Assembly: GCA_902774395.1 (NCBI GenBank)
Contig: CACYIK010000010.1
Location: forward strand, 1-64,000
Direction of reading: 5' to 3'
Origin: an uncultured Bacteroidota bacterium
Lineage (GTDB): Bacteria > Bacteroidota > Bacteroidia > Bacteroidales > P3
DNA: 64,000 nt
Below are positions 17,724 to 26,683 of this stretch, piece after piece. Every line of letters starts with the position of its first letter. Positions within the stretch are counted from its first letter, which is position 1. The position numbers and the translations under genes were made by a program. The notes below the pieces were generated by a model. The model did not search any database, was not told the DNA's origin, and saw nothing but the letters and a program-made list of their open reading frames with translations.

Positions 17724-20336
17724 TTATTTCAGGAGGAGCACTGTCCCAACGTCTTTTTGAAGCTCAGCGGGGTTGTTGTTGGTGCGATAAAAAAGGACCC
17801 ATACATAAGCCCCTTGCGAACAGGGAGTACCGTTGTGGGTGCCATTCCATGATGGATTGTCGCCTACAATATGAGCCACGAGAAGACCCTCCCGGTTATA
17901 GACAAATAACTCCTCGGCGAAAGCCTCATCAAGCACCGGAGCAAAAAGATTGTTGTCGGGGGCCCCGGGAGTGAACACATTGGGAGCCCACACGGCAGTA
18001 TGGACAATCGGTATCATCCGCGTGAGGGTGTCGGCACAGGCCTCGTTGACAGCCACCAAGGTCAGCAGCAGACTATCCTCCAACGCATTGGCCCTGTAGG
18101 AAAGCACCGGGTCGCTGCCAGCGGATTGTCCGTCGACCCACCAATAACGATTGTTGGCATTTTGGCTCTTGTCATAGGCTTCAAAATCAAGATGGTCGAC
18201 GCTGATCACCTCGGGCCGCACTACCATCTCGGCCACAGGCCAACGGATGGGATGGAGCGTGAAGGAAGTGTCGAAAGGACAGCGTCCCACGATGCTTAAG
18301 TGGTAGGTTGTCGGGGTCGACGGAGAAAGGCTGAGGCTATCCCACGGTTGTCCCTCAAGTGCTGGGTCTGGCGGCGAGGCCTGCCATTGGATTGTATAGC
18401 CTGTAGTGTCGCCCCGGCCATAAGAGAGAATGCGGTAACTGTAGTGAGAGCAGTCGGCGTCAAGGTCCATATCGGCCTCAGGGGCATCAAACACAGAGAG
18501 CTGCAACGTAAGTATGGAATCGCAGCCGTCAGCGGTTATCATTGTGTCGATATAGATTCCCGGTTCCGTCAACACCCATCCCTGCCAATGGAGACTGTCA
18601 TGCGGACAGATAGTATCTGCGCTGGAAAAATACTTGGTTGTCCGCATTGAGAAGTCCATCGTCACTATCGAGTCGCATCCCTTCAGGCTGTTGAGATATG
18701 CAGTGTATGTACCCTCCTCGAAAAGTGCCTGCCCGTTCCAGTAAAGGGTATCCCTGGGGCAAATGGAATCTGCCACATGGATGTCATAATCGGGATTGAC
18801 GGTGATAACCTCCCACACCGTGTCGCCCGGCGTGATGACCACCCTGACACGGTATACCCCTGCGCTGTCGAAAAACAGCCGCATGGTGTCCACATCTGTA
18901 CCTATAGGCCGGCCGTCGAGTTGCCACTCCGTGTGATAAATCGTGGAGTCGTGCCTGACGGTGATGGTCACCGTATCGCCTCCGGGACAGAGGTAATGCT
19001 GGTCGGCACGCACATCATAGCTACTGTTGCGCACAGCGGTACCGGCAATATAGGCGTAGCACTCGGCGTCACCAAGACCGTAGAATGTGGCCTGGAAGCG
19101 ACCGCCGTCGGCATCGATGATATGGGTCCCCGTGTCCACAGTCAGACATGCCCAGCTGTAACCCTCCGCGGTCGGGGTGAAATCAGAGGCAATACTTCGT
19201 CCATCCAGCGTAATTAACGACACATCGCTAGTGGGAGCCACGAGATTGACATAGTGGTTTTGGGTGAGTGTACTATTGTAGGCGGCAACAATGGTGTGAC
19301 TTACACCCTGCTCCAAAGGAGGCACAATGACCGATGCCGGATCGCCGGGAGAGCCACCGAACATAATACCCGAGATATAAAAACACGTGGCCGCCGGCTT
19401 CGACGTCTCGATATACAATGCATCCGACTGGTAAAAATCGAGGTTCAACGAATTTACAGTCGTATAATTCACGGTATCGGGCGGATGATTGGCAACAAGA
19501 AAAAAGTACGTCTCGCCAGCATTCAGCGTCGCCACCGGTCCTCCTCCAATGTTGACGACACAGTTATTTTCACTTGATGTAACCATCACCATGTCACCGA
19601 TAAAATCACATGGTTGATTGTTAATCATATATGGCGAACGCTCCCTGGTCGGCACCACCATAAACCGACGCCCCCAGTATTCTGTGGGATACAACTGCTC
19701 GTAAACATGGTCACAAGCCCCAAAAGCGCTGGGAATACAAGCGCAACTGTATCCTTCAAAAACCGCCACGGGCCGCGTGGAATGAATCTTCGCCGGACCT
19801 GTGGTGACGTAAACCACCTCACCCCTCGACGGCGAGAAAGTATTTATCCGGTACCCCCAAAAATTGTCCACCTCTATCTGTGTGTCCTCATAGGGCGCCA
19901 CAATCGCCAACTCCCTGCCTCCCGCAATAAACCCATGAGCCGGACTGTTGATCACATAATTACACCTTAGCCCCGACGTGGGCAAAACTGCTGTAATATC
20001 ATGGCTCGCCGCTACATAATTGGAAGCGTAGACCACTGCGGGAGCCGTAGTGGTAACATGAACCCCCCGGCTATATGATAGAATCCTCGGAAGACTCACC
20101 CGCGTAAGACGATTGGACTGGATAGTCACCGTGTCGCTGTACAGCGGACTTTGACATTCAATATAAGCCGTACAATTCTCTTCTGAAGCTATCAGTAACG
20201 AACAAGAATCCGCTCCAACATTGGCAATAAAAGCCACCCAAAAGTCAGTACCTGTCAGGCTGGGAACAATCTGCTGCCCCCGCACGCCAGCGGCATGCAG
20301 CGCAAGAAGCACGATGAGCAGCACCAGTTTCCTCAT
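17724..20336 (-). CDS. Secreted IgGFc-binding-like protein with T9SS type B sorting domain
   Basis: An 870-residue protein with a signal peptide (about 1-20, ending GVRGQ). Residues of about 30-430 match the N-terminal domain of IgGFc-binding proteins (TDFWVAFIAN start, YVAASHDITAVLPTSGL, FEGYSCACIPSAFGACDHVYEQL). Middle repeats carry CPxDTLYWNGQ-type Ig-like units. The end (WAPNVFTPGAPDNNLF ... GTHNGTPCSQGAYVWVLFYR) is the gliding-motility-associated type B sorting domain. Export by T9SS and surface display are therefore expected; ligand unknown. It lies 77 bp downstream of ruvB on the same strand and may share its transcript. Confidence 0.85.
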   Translation of the reverse strand: MRKLVLLIVLLALHAAGVRGQQIVPSLTGTDFWVAFIANVGADSCSLLIASEENCTAYIECQSPLYSDTVTIQSNRLTRVSLPRILSYSRGVHVTTTAPAVVYASNYVAASHDITAVLPTSGLRCNYVINSPAHGFIAGGRELAIVAPYEDTQIEVDNFWGYRINTFSPSRGEVVYVTTGPAKIHSTRPVAVFEGYSCACIPSAFGACDHVYEQLYPTEYWGRRFMVVPTRERSPYMINNQPCDFIGDMVMVTSSENNCVVNIGGGPVATLNAGETYFFLVANHPPDTVNYTTVNSLNLDFYQSDALYIETSKPAATCFYISGIMFGGSPGDPASVIVPPLEQGVSHTIVAAYNSTLTQNHYVNLVAPTSDVSLITLDGRSIASDFTPTAEGYSWACLTVDTGTHIIDADGGRFQATFYGLGDAECYAYIAGTAVRNSSYDVRADQHYLCPGGDTVTITVRHDSTIYHTEWQLDGRPIGTDVDTMRLFFDSAGVYRVRVVITPGDTVWEVITVNPDYDIHVADSICPRDTLYWNGQALFEEGTYTAYLNSLKGCDSIVTMDFSMRTTKYFSSADTICPHDSLHWQGWVLTEPGIYIDTMITADGCDSILTLQLSVFDAPEADMDLDADCSHYSYRILSYGRGDTTGYTIQWQASPPDPALEGQPWDSLSLSPSTPTTYHLSIVGRCPFDTSFTLHPIRWPVAEMVVRPEVISVDHLDFEAYDKSQNANNRYWWVDGQSAGSDPVLSYRANALEDSLLLTLVAVNEACADTLTRMIPIVHTAVWAPNVFTPGAPDNNLFAPVLDEAFAEELFVYNREGLLVAHIVGDNPSWNGTHNGTPCSQGAYVWVLFYRTNNNPAELQKDVGTVLLLK

Positions 20337-20413
20337 ATAAATATATGACGACCAATGCCTTTTTTTGGATCACGCTTTTAACGTTTATTAAGATTTTTTA
20401 ACAATGCAGGCGG

Positions 20414-21433
20414 TTAGAACAGCTCCTGCTGGGTGCCTTGCTTGAGCTTGCCGAGGTGCTGGTAGGCCAGTGAGGTGGCTTCGCGGCCGCGGGGGGTGCG
20501 CATGAGGTAGCCCTCCTGGATGAGGTAGGGCTCGTAGACCTCCTCGACAGTGCCGGCATCTTCGCCCACGGCGGTGGCGATGGTGTTGACACCTACGGGG
20601 CCGCCCTTGAACTTGTCGATGATGGTGGTCAGGATACGGATATCCATCTCGTCCAATCCGTTGCGGTCGACATTAAGGGCCTGCAACGCATAGCGTGCGA
20701 TATCGAGGGTGATGGTGCCGTCGCCCTTCACCTGGGCGAAGTCGCGCACACGGCGCAGCAGACGGTTGGCGATACGGGGGGTGCCGCGCGAGCGGCGCGC
20801 TATCTCGATGGCGCTCTCCGAGGTAATCTTCACCTGCAGGAGGCCTGCCGAGCGGTTGACGATATGGGTCAGGGTCTCGGTGTCGTAGTATTCCAGGCGG
20901 CAGTTGATGCCGAAGCGGGCACGCAGCGGGGCGGTGAGCATGCCGCTGCGCGTCGTGGCGCCGATGAGCGTGAAGGGTTTCAGCTTCAGCTGCACCGAGC
21001 GGGCCGCCGGGCCGCTCTCAATCATGATGTCGATGCGGAAATCCTCCATGGCGGAGTAGAGATACTCCTCGACGACAGACGACAGGCGGTGTATCTCGTC
21101 GATAAAGAGCACGTCGTTGGGCTGCAACGAGGTGAGCAGTCCGGCGAGGTCGCCGGGCTTGTCGAGCACCGGCCCGCTGGTGGTCTTGATGCTCACGCCC
21201 AACTCGTTGGCGATGATATTCGAGAGGGTGGTCTTGCCCAGACCCGGAGGGCCGTAAAGCAGCACATGGTCGAGGGGCTCGCCGCGCTCCTTGGCGGCAC
21301 GGACAAAGACCCTGAGGTTGTCCACCACCTGCTTCTGACCGGCAAAAGTGTCGAAGCCCGACGGACGCAATGCACGCTCTATATCTTTCTCCTGCGCAGA
21401 GATACTGCGGCTGTCGAGATTGTCATTACTCAC
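20414..21433 (-). CDS. ruvB: Holliday junction branch migration ATPase RuvB
   Basis: RuvB is the hexameric motor of RuvABC. The 339-residue protein has Walker [11 protein letters not shown] (61-70), Walker [10 protein letters not shown] (about 110), sensor [18 protein letters not shown] and the C-terminal winged-helix block [12 protein letters not shown]. Length is normal. ruvA and ruvC are not adjacent. A full promoter is found at 21481-21511. Confidence 0.96.
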   Translation of the reverse strand: MSNDNLDSRSISAQEKDIERALRPSGFDTFAGQKQVVDNLRVFVRAAKERGEPLDHVLLYGPPGLGKTTLSNIIANELGVSIKTTSGPVLDKPGDLAGLLTSLQPNDVLFIDEIHRLSSVVEEYLYSAMEDFRIDIMIESGPAARSVQLKLKPFTLIGATTRSGMLTAPLRARFGINCRLEYYDTETLTHIVNRSAGLLQVKITSESAIEIARRSRGTPRIANRLLRRVRDFAQVKGDGTITLDIARYALQALNVDRNGLDEMDIRILTTIIDKFKGGPVGVNTIATAVGEDAGTVEEVYEPYLIQEGYLMRTPRGREATSLAYQHLGKLKQGTQQELF

Positions 21434-21480
21434 TGTCGTTAATATTATTATAAGGTACTCGAGACCTTCGGTTCATGGTG

Positions 21481-21511
21481 CAAAAATACTATTTTTTATA
21501 GAACTGACAAA
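21481..21511 (-). promoter_or_regulatory. Promoter of ruvB
   Basis: Minus strand TTTG-N19-TATTTTTG, about 50 bp upstream of the ruvB start. Confidence 0.65.
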
Positions 21512-21561
21512 ATAAAAATAGCAAACCTTCGTTATACCAACTAAATAAACACCTGAAAGAC

Positions 21562-22401
21562 ATGAAACCTATCATCGTTGGAACCGATTTTTCCGAAGGA
21601 TCTTACATGGCTTTGGAACTGGCCATCGACGTAGCCAACCGTTTCCAGAGCGACATCATTCTCATCTGGGCGCGCCGCGAGAAACTGCTCTTCAGCGACG
21701 AACAGCTCGACACTATGACCAACCTGGCACAGGATAAACTGCAGATGCTCTGCGACAAATACCAACCTGCCATGAAGTATGGCAAACTGCGCTGGCAGAT
21801 TACCAACGGCAAGGTAGCCCCTGCCATTGCCACCACCGCCACACGCGAGCTGGCCTCGATGATTATCATCGGTACCAACGGTGCCTCGGGCTTCGAGAAA
21901 TACTGGATGGGCAGCCAGGCCGTGCGCATCGTGCAGGACTCGCCCTGCCCCGTGCTCACCGTCCGTCAGGGTTACGACTTCCACAAGCAGCTGGAGCGCA
22001 TCGTGGCGCCCATCCGCATCAACGCCAACTCGCGCCAGAAAGTGCCGCCCGCAGCCTCCATGGCCAAGATCTTCGACTCCGAAGTCTACATCCTCGGCCT
22101 GCTCGACATGAAGGAGGACGAGTCGGCCCTGCGCACCTATGTGCAGCAGTCGATGGACTACCTCGAGAAGGAGGGCGTCCGCTACCAGACGGTCATCCGT
22201 CCCTACTCCAACTACTGCGACACGGTGATGGACTACACCGATGAAATCAAGGCCGACCTGGTGATTATCAACACCGAGCAGGACCGCATCATCAGCCAGA
22301 TATTCCTCGGCACCAACGCCCAGCAGATTGTGCACCGCTCGCAGATTCCCGTGCTCTGCATCCATCCCGCCGACTATATCAACATCTCGGCGAAGGTTTG
22401 A
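21562..22401 (+). CDS. Tandem-domain universal stress protein
   Basis: A 279-residue cytoplasmic protein made of two Usp folds. The first (IIVGTDFSEGSYMALELAIDV ... IIIGTNGASGFEKYWMGSQA ... PCPVLTVR) keeps the nucleotide-loop pattern G-x2-G-x9-(S/T). The second half (about 145-279, ending IPVLCIHP) is more divergent and lacks a clear G-rich loop. Such proteins are usually induced by stress or growth arrest. The next gene starts 24 bp downstream on the same strand. A 500-codon open frame on the opposite strand is a composition shadow. Confidence 0.85.
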   Translation: MKPIIVGTDFSEGSYMALELAIDVANRFQSDIILIWARREKLLFSDEQLDTMTNLAQDKLQMLCDKYQPAMKYGKLRWQITNGKVAPAIATTATRELASMIIIGTNGASGFEKYWMGSQAVRIVQDSPCPVLTVRQGYDFHKQLERIVAPIRINANSRQKVPPAASMAKIFDSEVYILGLLDMKEDESALRTYVQQSMDYLEKEGVRYQTVIRPYSNYCDTVMDYTDEIKADLVIINTEQDRIISQIFLGTNAQQIVHRSQIPVLCIHPADYINISAKV

Positions 22402-22425
22402 GAAAGATAATACTTGCGTAGGTTT

Positions 22426-23736
22426 ATGGACTATGACGTTGTAGTGGTGGGAGGCGGTGCGGCCGGACTGATGGCCGCCTGTACAGCGGCAGAGCGCGGC
22501 AAGCGCGTGCTGCTGCTGGAGAAGATGGACCAGGCCGGGCGCAAGCTGCGCATCACCGGCAAAGGCCGGTGCAACCTCACCAATACCAATCCCCTGCGCG
22601 ACACCCTGCCGCATATCGGCAGCAGCACCGCCGGCACCACCAACAAGCCCGGTCAGACGGGTGGCGTGTGGCTGCGCAACGCCTACGGACGCTTTTTCGC
22701 CCCCGAGCTGATGGAGTGGTTCGAGCGGCGCGGCGTAGCGCTGACGGTGGAACGCGGCAACCGCGTCTACCCCGCCAGCGGCAAAGCCCTCGACATCTTC
22801 CTCGCCCTCATCGGCGAGTTGGAGAGCAACCCCAACGTCACCATCCGCAAGAACGTCACCGTCAAGAGCATCAAAGTGGAGAATGGAGAGTGGAGAGTGG
22901 AAAGCGATGCTTCCGCTTCCAAAGAGTTTTCCTCTCTCCACCTTCCTCTCTCCACTCGCATCATCCTCGCCACCGGCGGCCTTTCCTACCCCACTACCGG
23001 CTCGACCGGCGCAGGCTACCGCATCTGCCGCGAGCTGGGACATACCGTCGTCGAGCCTGTTCCGTCGCTGGTGGCACTCAAATGCGAGGAGAAAATTCCC
23101 GAGGAGCTCGTCGGCTTCCAGCTAAAGAACGTCCAACTATCTATCCATAATTCCCAATCCTCAATTTTCAAGTCTGCCATCGGCGAGATGACCTTCGTCA
23201 ACGACGGTCTTGCCGGTCCCATCGTCTTAAGTGCCTCCCGCATCGCCACCCGCGCCCTGAATTCACCACTCACCACTCATCACTCATCACTCACCGCATC
23301 GCTGGACCTGAAGCCCGCCCTTTCTCCTGAACAACTTGACAGACGCCTGCTCTCCGACATCGACGCCAACGGCACACGTGTCTTCAACGACGCCCTTCGT
23401 CTGTGGCTGCCTGCCGAACTGATACCGCTGGCACTGCCCCAATTACATATAGAATATTATAAACGCCTGCACCAGATTACCGGCGAGGAGCGCCGTCGCC
23501 TGCGCGACTGGCTGAAAGGCGTCAAATTCACTTTATCCGGCACCCACGACTGGAACGAAGCCGTGGTCACCCAAGGTGGCGTGTCACTTGCCGAGGTGAA
23601 CCCCAAGACCATGGAAAGCCGCCTCATCAAAGGTCTTTACCTCGTCGGCGAACTCCTCGACCTCGACGCCGACACCGGCGGATACAACCTCCAGATAGCT
23701 TTCAGCACCGGCCACGCCGCCGGCGAGGCGGTATAA
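22426..23736 (+). CDS. HI0933/YhiN-family FAD-dependent oxidoreductase with repeat insertions
   Basis: A 436-residue flavoprotein with the dinucleotide motif VVVGGGAAGLMAA at the N-terminus, followed by LLEKMDQAGRKLRITGKGRCNLTN, the hallmark of the HI0933 (BaiN-like) family. The C-terminus ends with GLYLVGELLDLDADTGGYNLQIAFSTGHAAG. The physiological substrate of the family is poorly defined. ATG at 22426 is preferred over an upstream TTG. Three heptad-repeat segments are inserted: an inverted pair (22876-22955, encoding VENGEWRVES ... FSSLHLPLST), a TCAATTT-type array (23147-23174) and a TCATCAC array (23263-23290, PLTTHHSSLT). None breaks the frame. Confidence 0.88.
   Translation: MDYDVVVVGGGAAGLMAACTAAERGKRVLLLEKMDQAGRKLRITGKGRCNLTNTNPLRDTLPHIGSSTAGTTNKPGQTGGVWLRNAYGRFFAPELMEWFERRGVALTVERGNRVYPASGKALDIFLALIGELESNPNVTIRKNVTVKSIKVENGEWRVESDASASKEFSSLHLPLSTRIILATGGLSYPTTGSTGAGYRICRELGHTVVEPVPSLVALKCEEKIPEELVGFQLKNVQLSIHNSQSSIFKSAIGEMTFVNDGLAGPIVLSASRIATRALNSPLTTHHSSLTASLDLKPALSPEQLDRRLLSDIDANGTRVFNDALRLWLPAELIPLALPQLHIEYYKRLHQITGEERRRLRDWLKGVKFTLSGTHDWNEAVVTQGGVSLAEVNPKTMESRLIKGLYLVGELLDLDADTGGYNLQIAFSTGHAAGEAV
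22876..22955. repeat. Inverted pair of 7-bp arrays (GTGGAGA / TCTCCAC) inside the flavoprotein gene
   Basis: Four GTGGAGA-type units (22876-22903) face TCTCCAC units (22935-22955) across a 31-bp core that starts with its own stem (GGAAAGCG against CGCTTCC). The whole is a roughly 80-bp imperfect hairpin, translated in frame. Confidence 0.8.
23147..23174. repeat. Degenerate 7-bp array (TCAATTT type) inside the flavoprotein gene
   Basis: Four imperfect heptads; on the minus strand they read as ATTGAAA/ATTGAGG-like units, the same variants seen at 29934-29954. They encode NSQSSIFK. Weaker than the other arrays. Confidence 0.5.
23263..23290. repeat. 7-bp array (TCACCAC/TCATCAC, 4 units) inside the flavoprotein gene
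   Basis: Two TCACCAC and two TCATCAC heptads, open in the gene's direction, encode SPLTTHHSSLT. Confidence 0.88.
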
Positions 23737-23748
23737 CTGCCTCTCGGT

Positions 23749-23836
23749 AACCCTTTTAGACGTCAGTTTAACGTTCGTTTAACGTTCGTTTAACGTTTCA
23801 GCAACGTTATACTAACGTAAACCTACCGTTCAAGAA
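23749..23836. repeat. 11-bp periodic array (ACGTTCGTTTA type, 7-8 units), intergenic
   Basis: Between the convergent flavoprotein and ABC-F genes, ACG(T/A)-starting units recur every 11 bp without slip from 23760 to 23836: two perfect ACGTTCGTTTA copies and related units before and after. A further imperfect unit precedes them. No terminator hairpin with a T-tract is obvious otherwise. Confidence 0.8.
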
Positions 23837-23876
23837 AGCCCAAAAGAGTATATTCAACGAGGCGAATGTACAACAC

Positions 23877-25781
23877 TTACTGTTCGGCGGCGATGACGGC
23901 GTCTTCCCATTCGGCCATCTTTTGGTCGAGCTGGTCTTTCAGGGATTGGTATTCCTTATAAAAGTCAGGTGATTGTGCCTCGCCAGTGGCGAGGATTGCG
24001 TCTTTGGCGGCGATGGTGGCCTCGAGGGATTCTATCTCCTGCTCTTTTTGCTTGACGACATTCTGGAGCTTGCGGCGTTCACGCTCGCGCTCCTTGCTCT
24101 GCTCATAAGCCTGCTTGGCGGCGGTGGGGGCTTTAAGGTCTTTAGGGTCCTTAGAGTCCTTAAGGTCGTTAAGGTCCTTTGCCTGGTCCAAGAATTCCAT
24201 GATGTCGCCCTTGAACTCGTGGACGGCGCCGTCGCGGAACTCATAGAGCTCGTTGGTGAGGCCGCTGAGGAAGTCGCGGTCGTGGCTGACGACGATGAGC
24301 GTGCCGGTATACTGCAGGAGGGCATTCTTGAGGATGTCCTTCGAGTTCATGTCGAGGTGGTTGGTGGGCTCGTCGAGGATAAGGAGGTTGCTGGGCGTGA
24401 GCAACAGCTTGGCCAACGCCAGGCGAGCCTTCTCGCCACCGCTGAGCACCTTGACCTTCTTGTCGATGTCTTCGTCGCCGAAAAGGAAGGAGCCGAGGAT
24501 GTTGCGTATCTTGGGGCGGATGTCGCCCTGGGCGATGTCGTCGATGGTCTCGAAGACCGTCTTGTCGAGGTTGAGCATGGCGGCCTGGTTCTGGGCGTAG
24601 TAGCCGAGCTGCACACCTGCGCCGAGGCGGAAGGTGCCGGTATAGTCGTTGATGTCGCCCACGATAATCTTGGCCATGGTGGACTTGCCCTCGCCGTTGC
24701 GGCCCACGAAGGCCACCTTCTTGCCCGCGGTGAGGAGGAAGTCGACGCCGTCGAACACCTGGTTGTCGCCATAGGCTTTGCCCAGATGCTGTGCCTCGAC
24801 GACAATCTTGCCGCTGTGGGGCGCCGGCGGGAACTGGAAGTGGATGCTCTCGGTCGAGACCTCGTCAACCTTGATTTCCTCCATGCGCTCGAGCATCTTC
24901 ACACGGCTCTGCACCTGCTTGGCCTTGGTGGCTTTGTAGCGGAAGCGCTCGATGAAGGCCTCGATCTGTGCCACCTGCCGCTGCTGGGCCGACAGCTGCG
25001 CCATCTGGCTGGCGCGTCGCTCCTGCATCTGCACGACATATTCACTATACGGACATTTGTAGTCGTAGATACGGCCGGCGGTAATCTCGATGGTGCGCTT
25101 GGTGATGTTGTCGAGGAAGGTGCGGTCGTGCGAGACCAGCACCACGGCGCCAGAATAGGATGCGAGGTAGTTCTCGAGCCACTGGATAGAGACGATGTCG
25201 AGGTGGTTGGTGGGCTCGTCGAGGAGCAGGAAGTCGGGGTGGCGCAGCAGCAGCTTCGCCAATTCCACGCGCATCTGCCAGCCGCCGCTGAACACCGCCA
25301 CGGGGCGGTCGAAGTCCGAGTGCTTGAAGCCGAGGCCCAGCAGCACCTTCTCGGCCTGTTCCTGTCGGCGGCTGCCGCCGAGGAGGGCGAGATGTTCCGT
25401 CACCTCGTTGTGGCGCTCGAGGAGGCGCGTGTATTCGGCCGACTCGTAGTCGGTACGCTCTGCTATCTCGGCGGTGAGGCGTTCCTGTTCGCGCTCGAGG
25501 TCGTCGAGGGTGCTGAAAGCCGTGAGTGCCTCCTCCAGGACGGTGCCTATGGCGTCGGGCACCATCTCCTGCGGCAGATAGCCCACGGTCTGTCCCGAAG
25601 CGATGATAAGGGTGCCGCTCTCGGGCTCCTGCCATCCACAGAGTATCTTGAGGAGCGTGGACTTGCCGGCTCCGTTCATGCCCACGAGACCTACGCGGTC
25701 GTGGTCGCCGATATTGAAGGTGACGTTGTCGAAGAGGTTGGTGCCAGTGAACTGCACCGAGAGGTTGTTTACACTAATCAT
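23877..25781 (-). CDS. ABC-F family ATPase
   Basis: A 634-residue soluble protein with two ABC domains and no membrane segments, typical of ABC-F factors that act on ribosomes. Domain 1 has GMNGAGKST (about 34-42) and FSGGWQMRVELAKLLL; domain 2 has GRNGEGKST (about 355) and LSGGEKARLALAKLLL; each Walker B ends LLDEPTNHLD or LILDEPTNHLD. The C-terminus is a Lys/Glu-rich coiled coil, as in the Uup/YheS group. A 9-bp array (24137-24181) encodes a run of Lys/Asp/Leu triplets in the linker before the coiled coil. Role in translation rescue or ribosome assembly is family-based inference. Confidence 0.9.
   Translation of the reverse strand: MISVNNLSVQFTGTNLFDNVTFNIGDHDRVGLVGMNGAGKSTLLKILCGWQEPESGTLIIASGQTVGYLPQEMVPDAIGTVLEEALTAFSTLDDLEREQERLTAEIAERTDYESAEYTRLLERHNEVTEHLALLGGSRRQEQAEKVLLGLGFKHSDFDRPVAVFSGGWQMRVELAKLLLRHPDFLLLDEPTNHLDIVSIQWLENYLASYSGAVVLVSHDRTFLDNITKRTIEITAGRIYDYKCPYSEYVVQMQERRASQMAQLSAQQRQVAQIEAFIERFRYKATKAKQVQSRVKMLERMEEIKVDEVSTESIHFQFPPAPHSGKIVVEAQHLGKAYGDNQVFDGVDFLLTAGKKVAFVGRNGEGKSTMAKIIVGDINDYTGTFRLGAGVQLGYYAQNQAAMLNLDKTVFETIDDIAQGDIRPKIRNILGSFLFGDEDIDKKVKVLSGGEKARLALAKLLLTPSNLLILDEPTNHLDMNSKDILKNALLQYTGTLIVVSHDRDFLSGLTNELYEFRDGAVHEFKGDIMEFLDQAKDLNDLKDSKDPKDLKAPTAAKQAYEQSKERERERRKLQNVVKQKEQEIESLEATIAAKDAILATGEAQSPDFYKEYQSLKDQLDQKMAEWEDAVIAAEQ
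24137..24181. repeat. 9-bp array (GGTCCTTAA type, 5 units) inside the ABC-F gene
   Basis: Five units of exactly 9 bp (GGTCTTTAG, GGTCCTTAG, AGTCCTTAA, GGTCGTTAA, GGTCCTTTG). Each equals three codons, giving KDLNDLKDSKDPKDLK on the gene strand. Confidence 0.85.
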
Positions 25782-25819
25782 TCAAGATGTGCGGTGAAAG
25801 GTGATAGGTAAAAAAAAGA

Positions 25820-25874
25820 AAAGGTTAAAGAGGTTGGCGACGTATAGCGTCAGCCTCTTTAACCTTTAACTTTT
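25820..25874 (-). terminator. Strong hairpin terminator after tonB
   Basis: A long stem (AAAGGTTAAAGAGG ... CCTCTTTAACCTTT, with inner GACG/CGTC pairing) is followed on the minus strand by TTTTCTTTTTTTT. It lies directly after the TonB stop and before the ABC-F start. Confidence 0.85.
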
Positions 25875-25884
25875 ACACTTCAGA

Positions 25885-26574
25885 CTACTTGAGGGTGAAG
25901 TTGACAGGCAGGTTGAACTGTACACGGACAGCTTTACCGCGCTGCTTACCGGGGTTCCACTTAGGCATGGACTTGACCACGCGGATAGCCTCGGCGCCAC
26001 AGCCACCTCCGATGTCGCGGAGCAGCTTCACATTGGCGATGCTGCCGTCGCGCTCGACCACGAAGGTGACGAACACCTTACCGGTGATGCCGTTGTCGCG
26101 GGCCAGCGGCGGGTACTTGATGTTCTGCGCAAGGTACTTGAGCAGAGCTTCCATACCACCGGGGAACTCGGGGTCCTGTTCGACGACGGTGAAAATCTTC
26201 ACCTCTTCCTCGTCGACCTCTTCCTCAATCTTCACCGGAGTGATCTCGATGTTCTTGGTGTCATCGGTCACCTCAGCGTTGAAACTAACTTCCTGGATAT
26301 CCTCCTTGTTATCGTCAACAATCTCGATAACAGTGGTTACCTCGGGCACCTCGGCAGGAGGCGGAGGAGGGGGAGGAGTGTTGTCGGCAGTCTGGATGAC
26401 GATTTCCTCCTCTTCCTGAGCATGCTCAATCTGGGCAAAATCGGAAGTTTCCTTGTCAGTTTGTTTCCAACTGAAGGCAAGGAGGACACCGGCAAGAGCC
26501 ACCACCAAACCTATCTCCAGGTAGAGACCTCTGCGTTTTTCGAGGTCAGCTTTGGGATTTTTCTTGAGTTCCAT
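25885..26574 (-). CDS. tonB: TonB-family energy transducer
   Basis: A 229-residue inner-membrane protein. It has a basic N-terminus, one membrane segment (about 20-38), an acidic and Pro-rich periplasmic linker (PPPPPPP near residue 70) and a TonB C-terminal domain (about 140-229: FPGGMEALLKYLAQNIKYPP, GKVFVTFVVERDGSI, GGGCGAEAIRVVKSMPKW). It transmits proton-motive force to outer-membrane receptors. ExbB/ExbD are not adjacent. The gene is followed by a strong terminator. Confidence 0.92.
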   Translation of the reverse strand: MELKKNPKADLEKRRGLYLEIGLVVALAGVLLAFSWKQTDKETSDFAQIEHAQEEEEIVIQTADNTPPPPPPPAEVPEVTTVIEIVDDNKEDIQEVSFNAEVTDDTKNIEITPVKIEEEVDEEEVKIFTVVEQDPEFPGGMEALLKYLAQNIKYPPLARDNGITGKVFVTFVVERDGSIANVKLLRDIGGGCGAEAIRVVKSMPKWNPGKQRGKAVRVQFNLPVNFTLK

Positions 26575-26683
26575 ATTACTATTATTTAATTGTTTAGACT
26601 AATTTGGAGGGTTTTCATGGCCTTCCTTTTCAACCGCTAAAATACAAAAAAAAATTGAATTACCAACATTTTTTTGTTAAAAA

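Noticed and set aside
21541..23043. A 500-codon minus-strand frame across the stress protein and flavoprotein genes
   Set aside because: It is antisense to two clearly recognised genes and shows no family motif.
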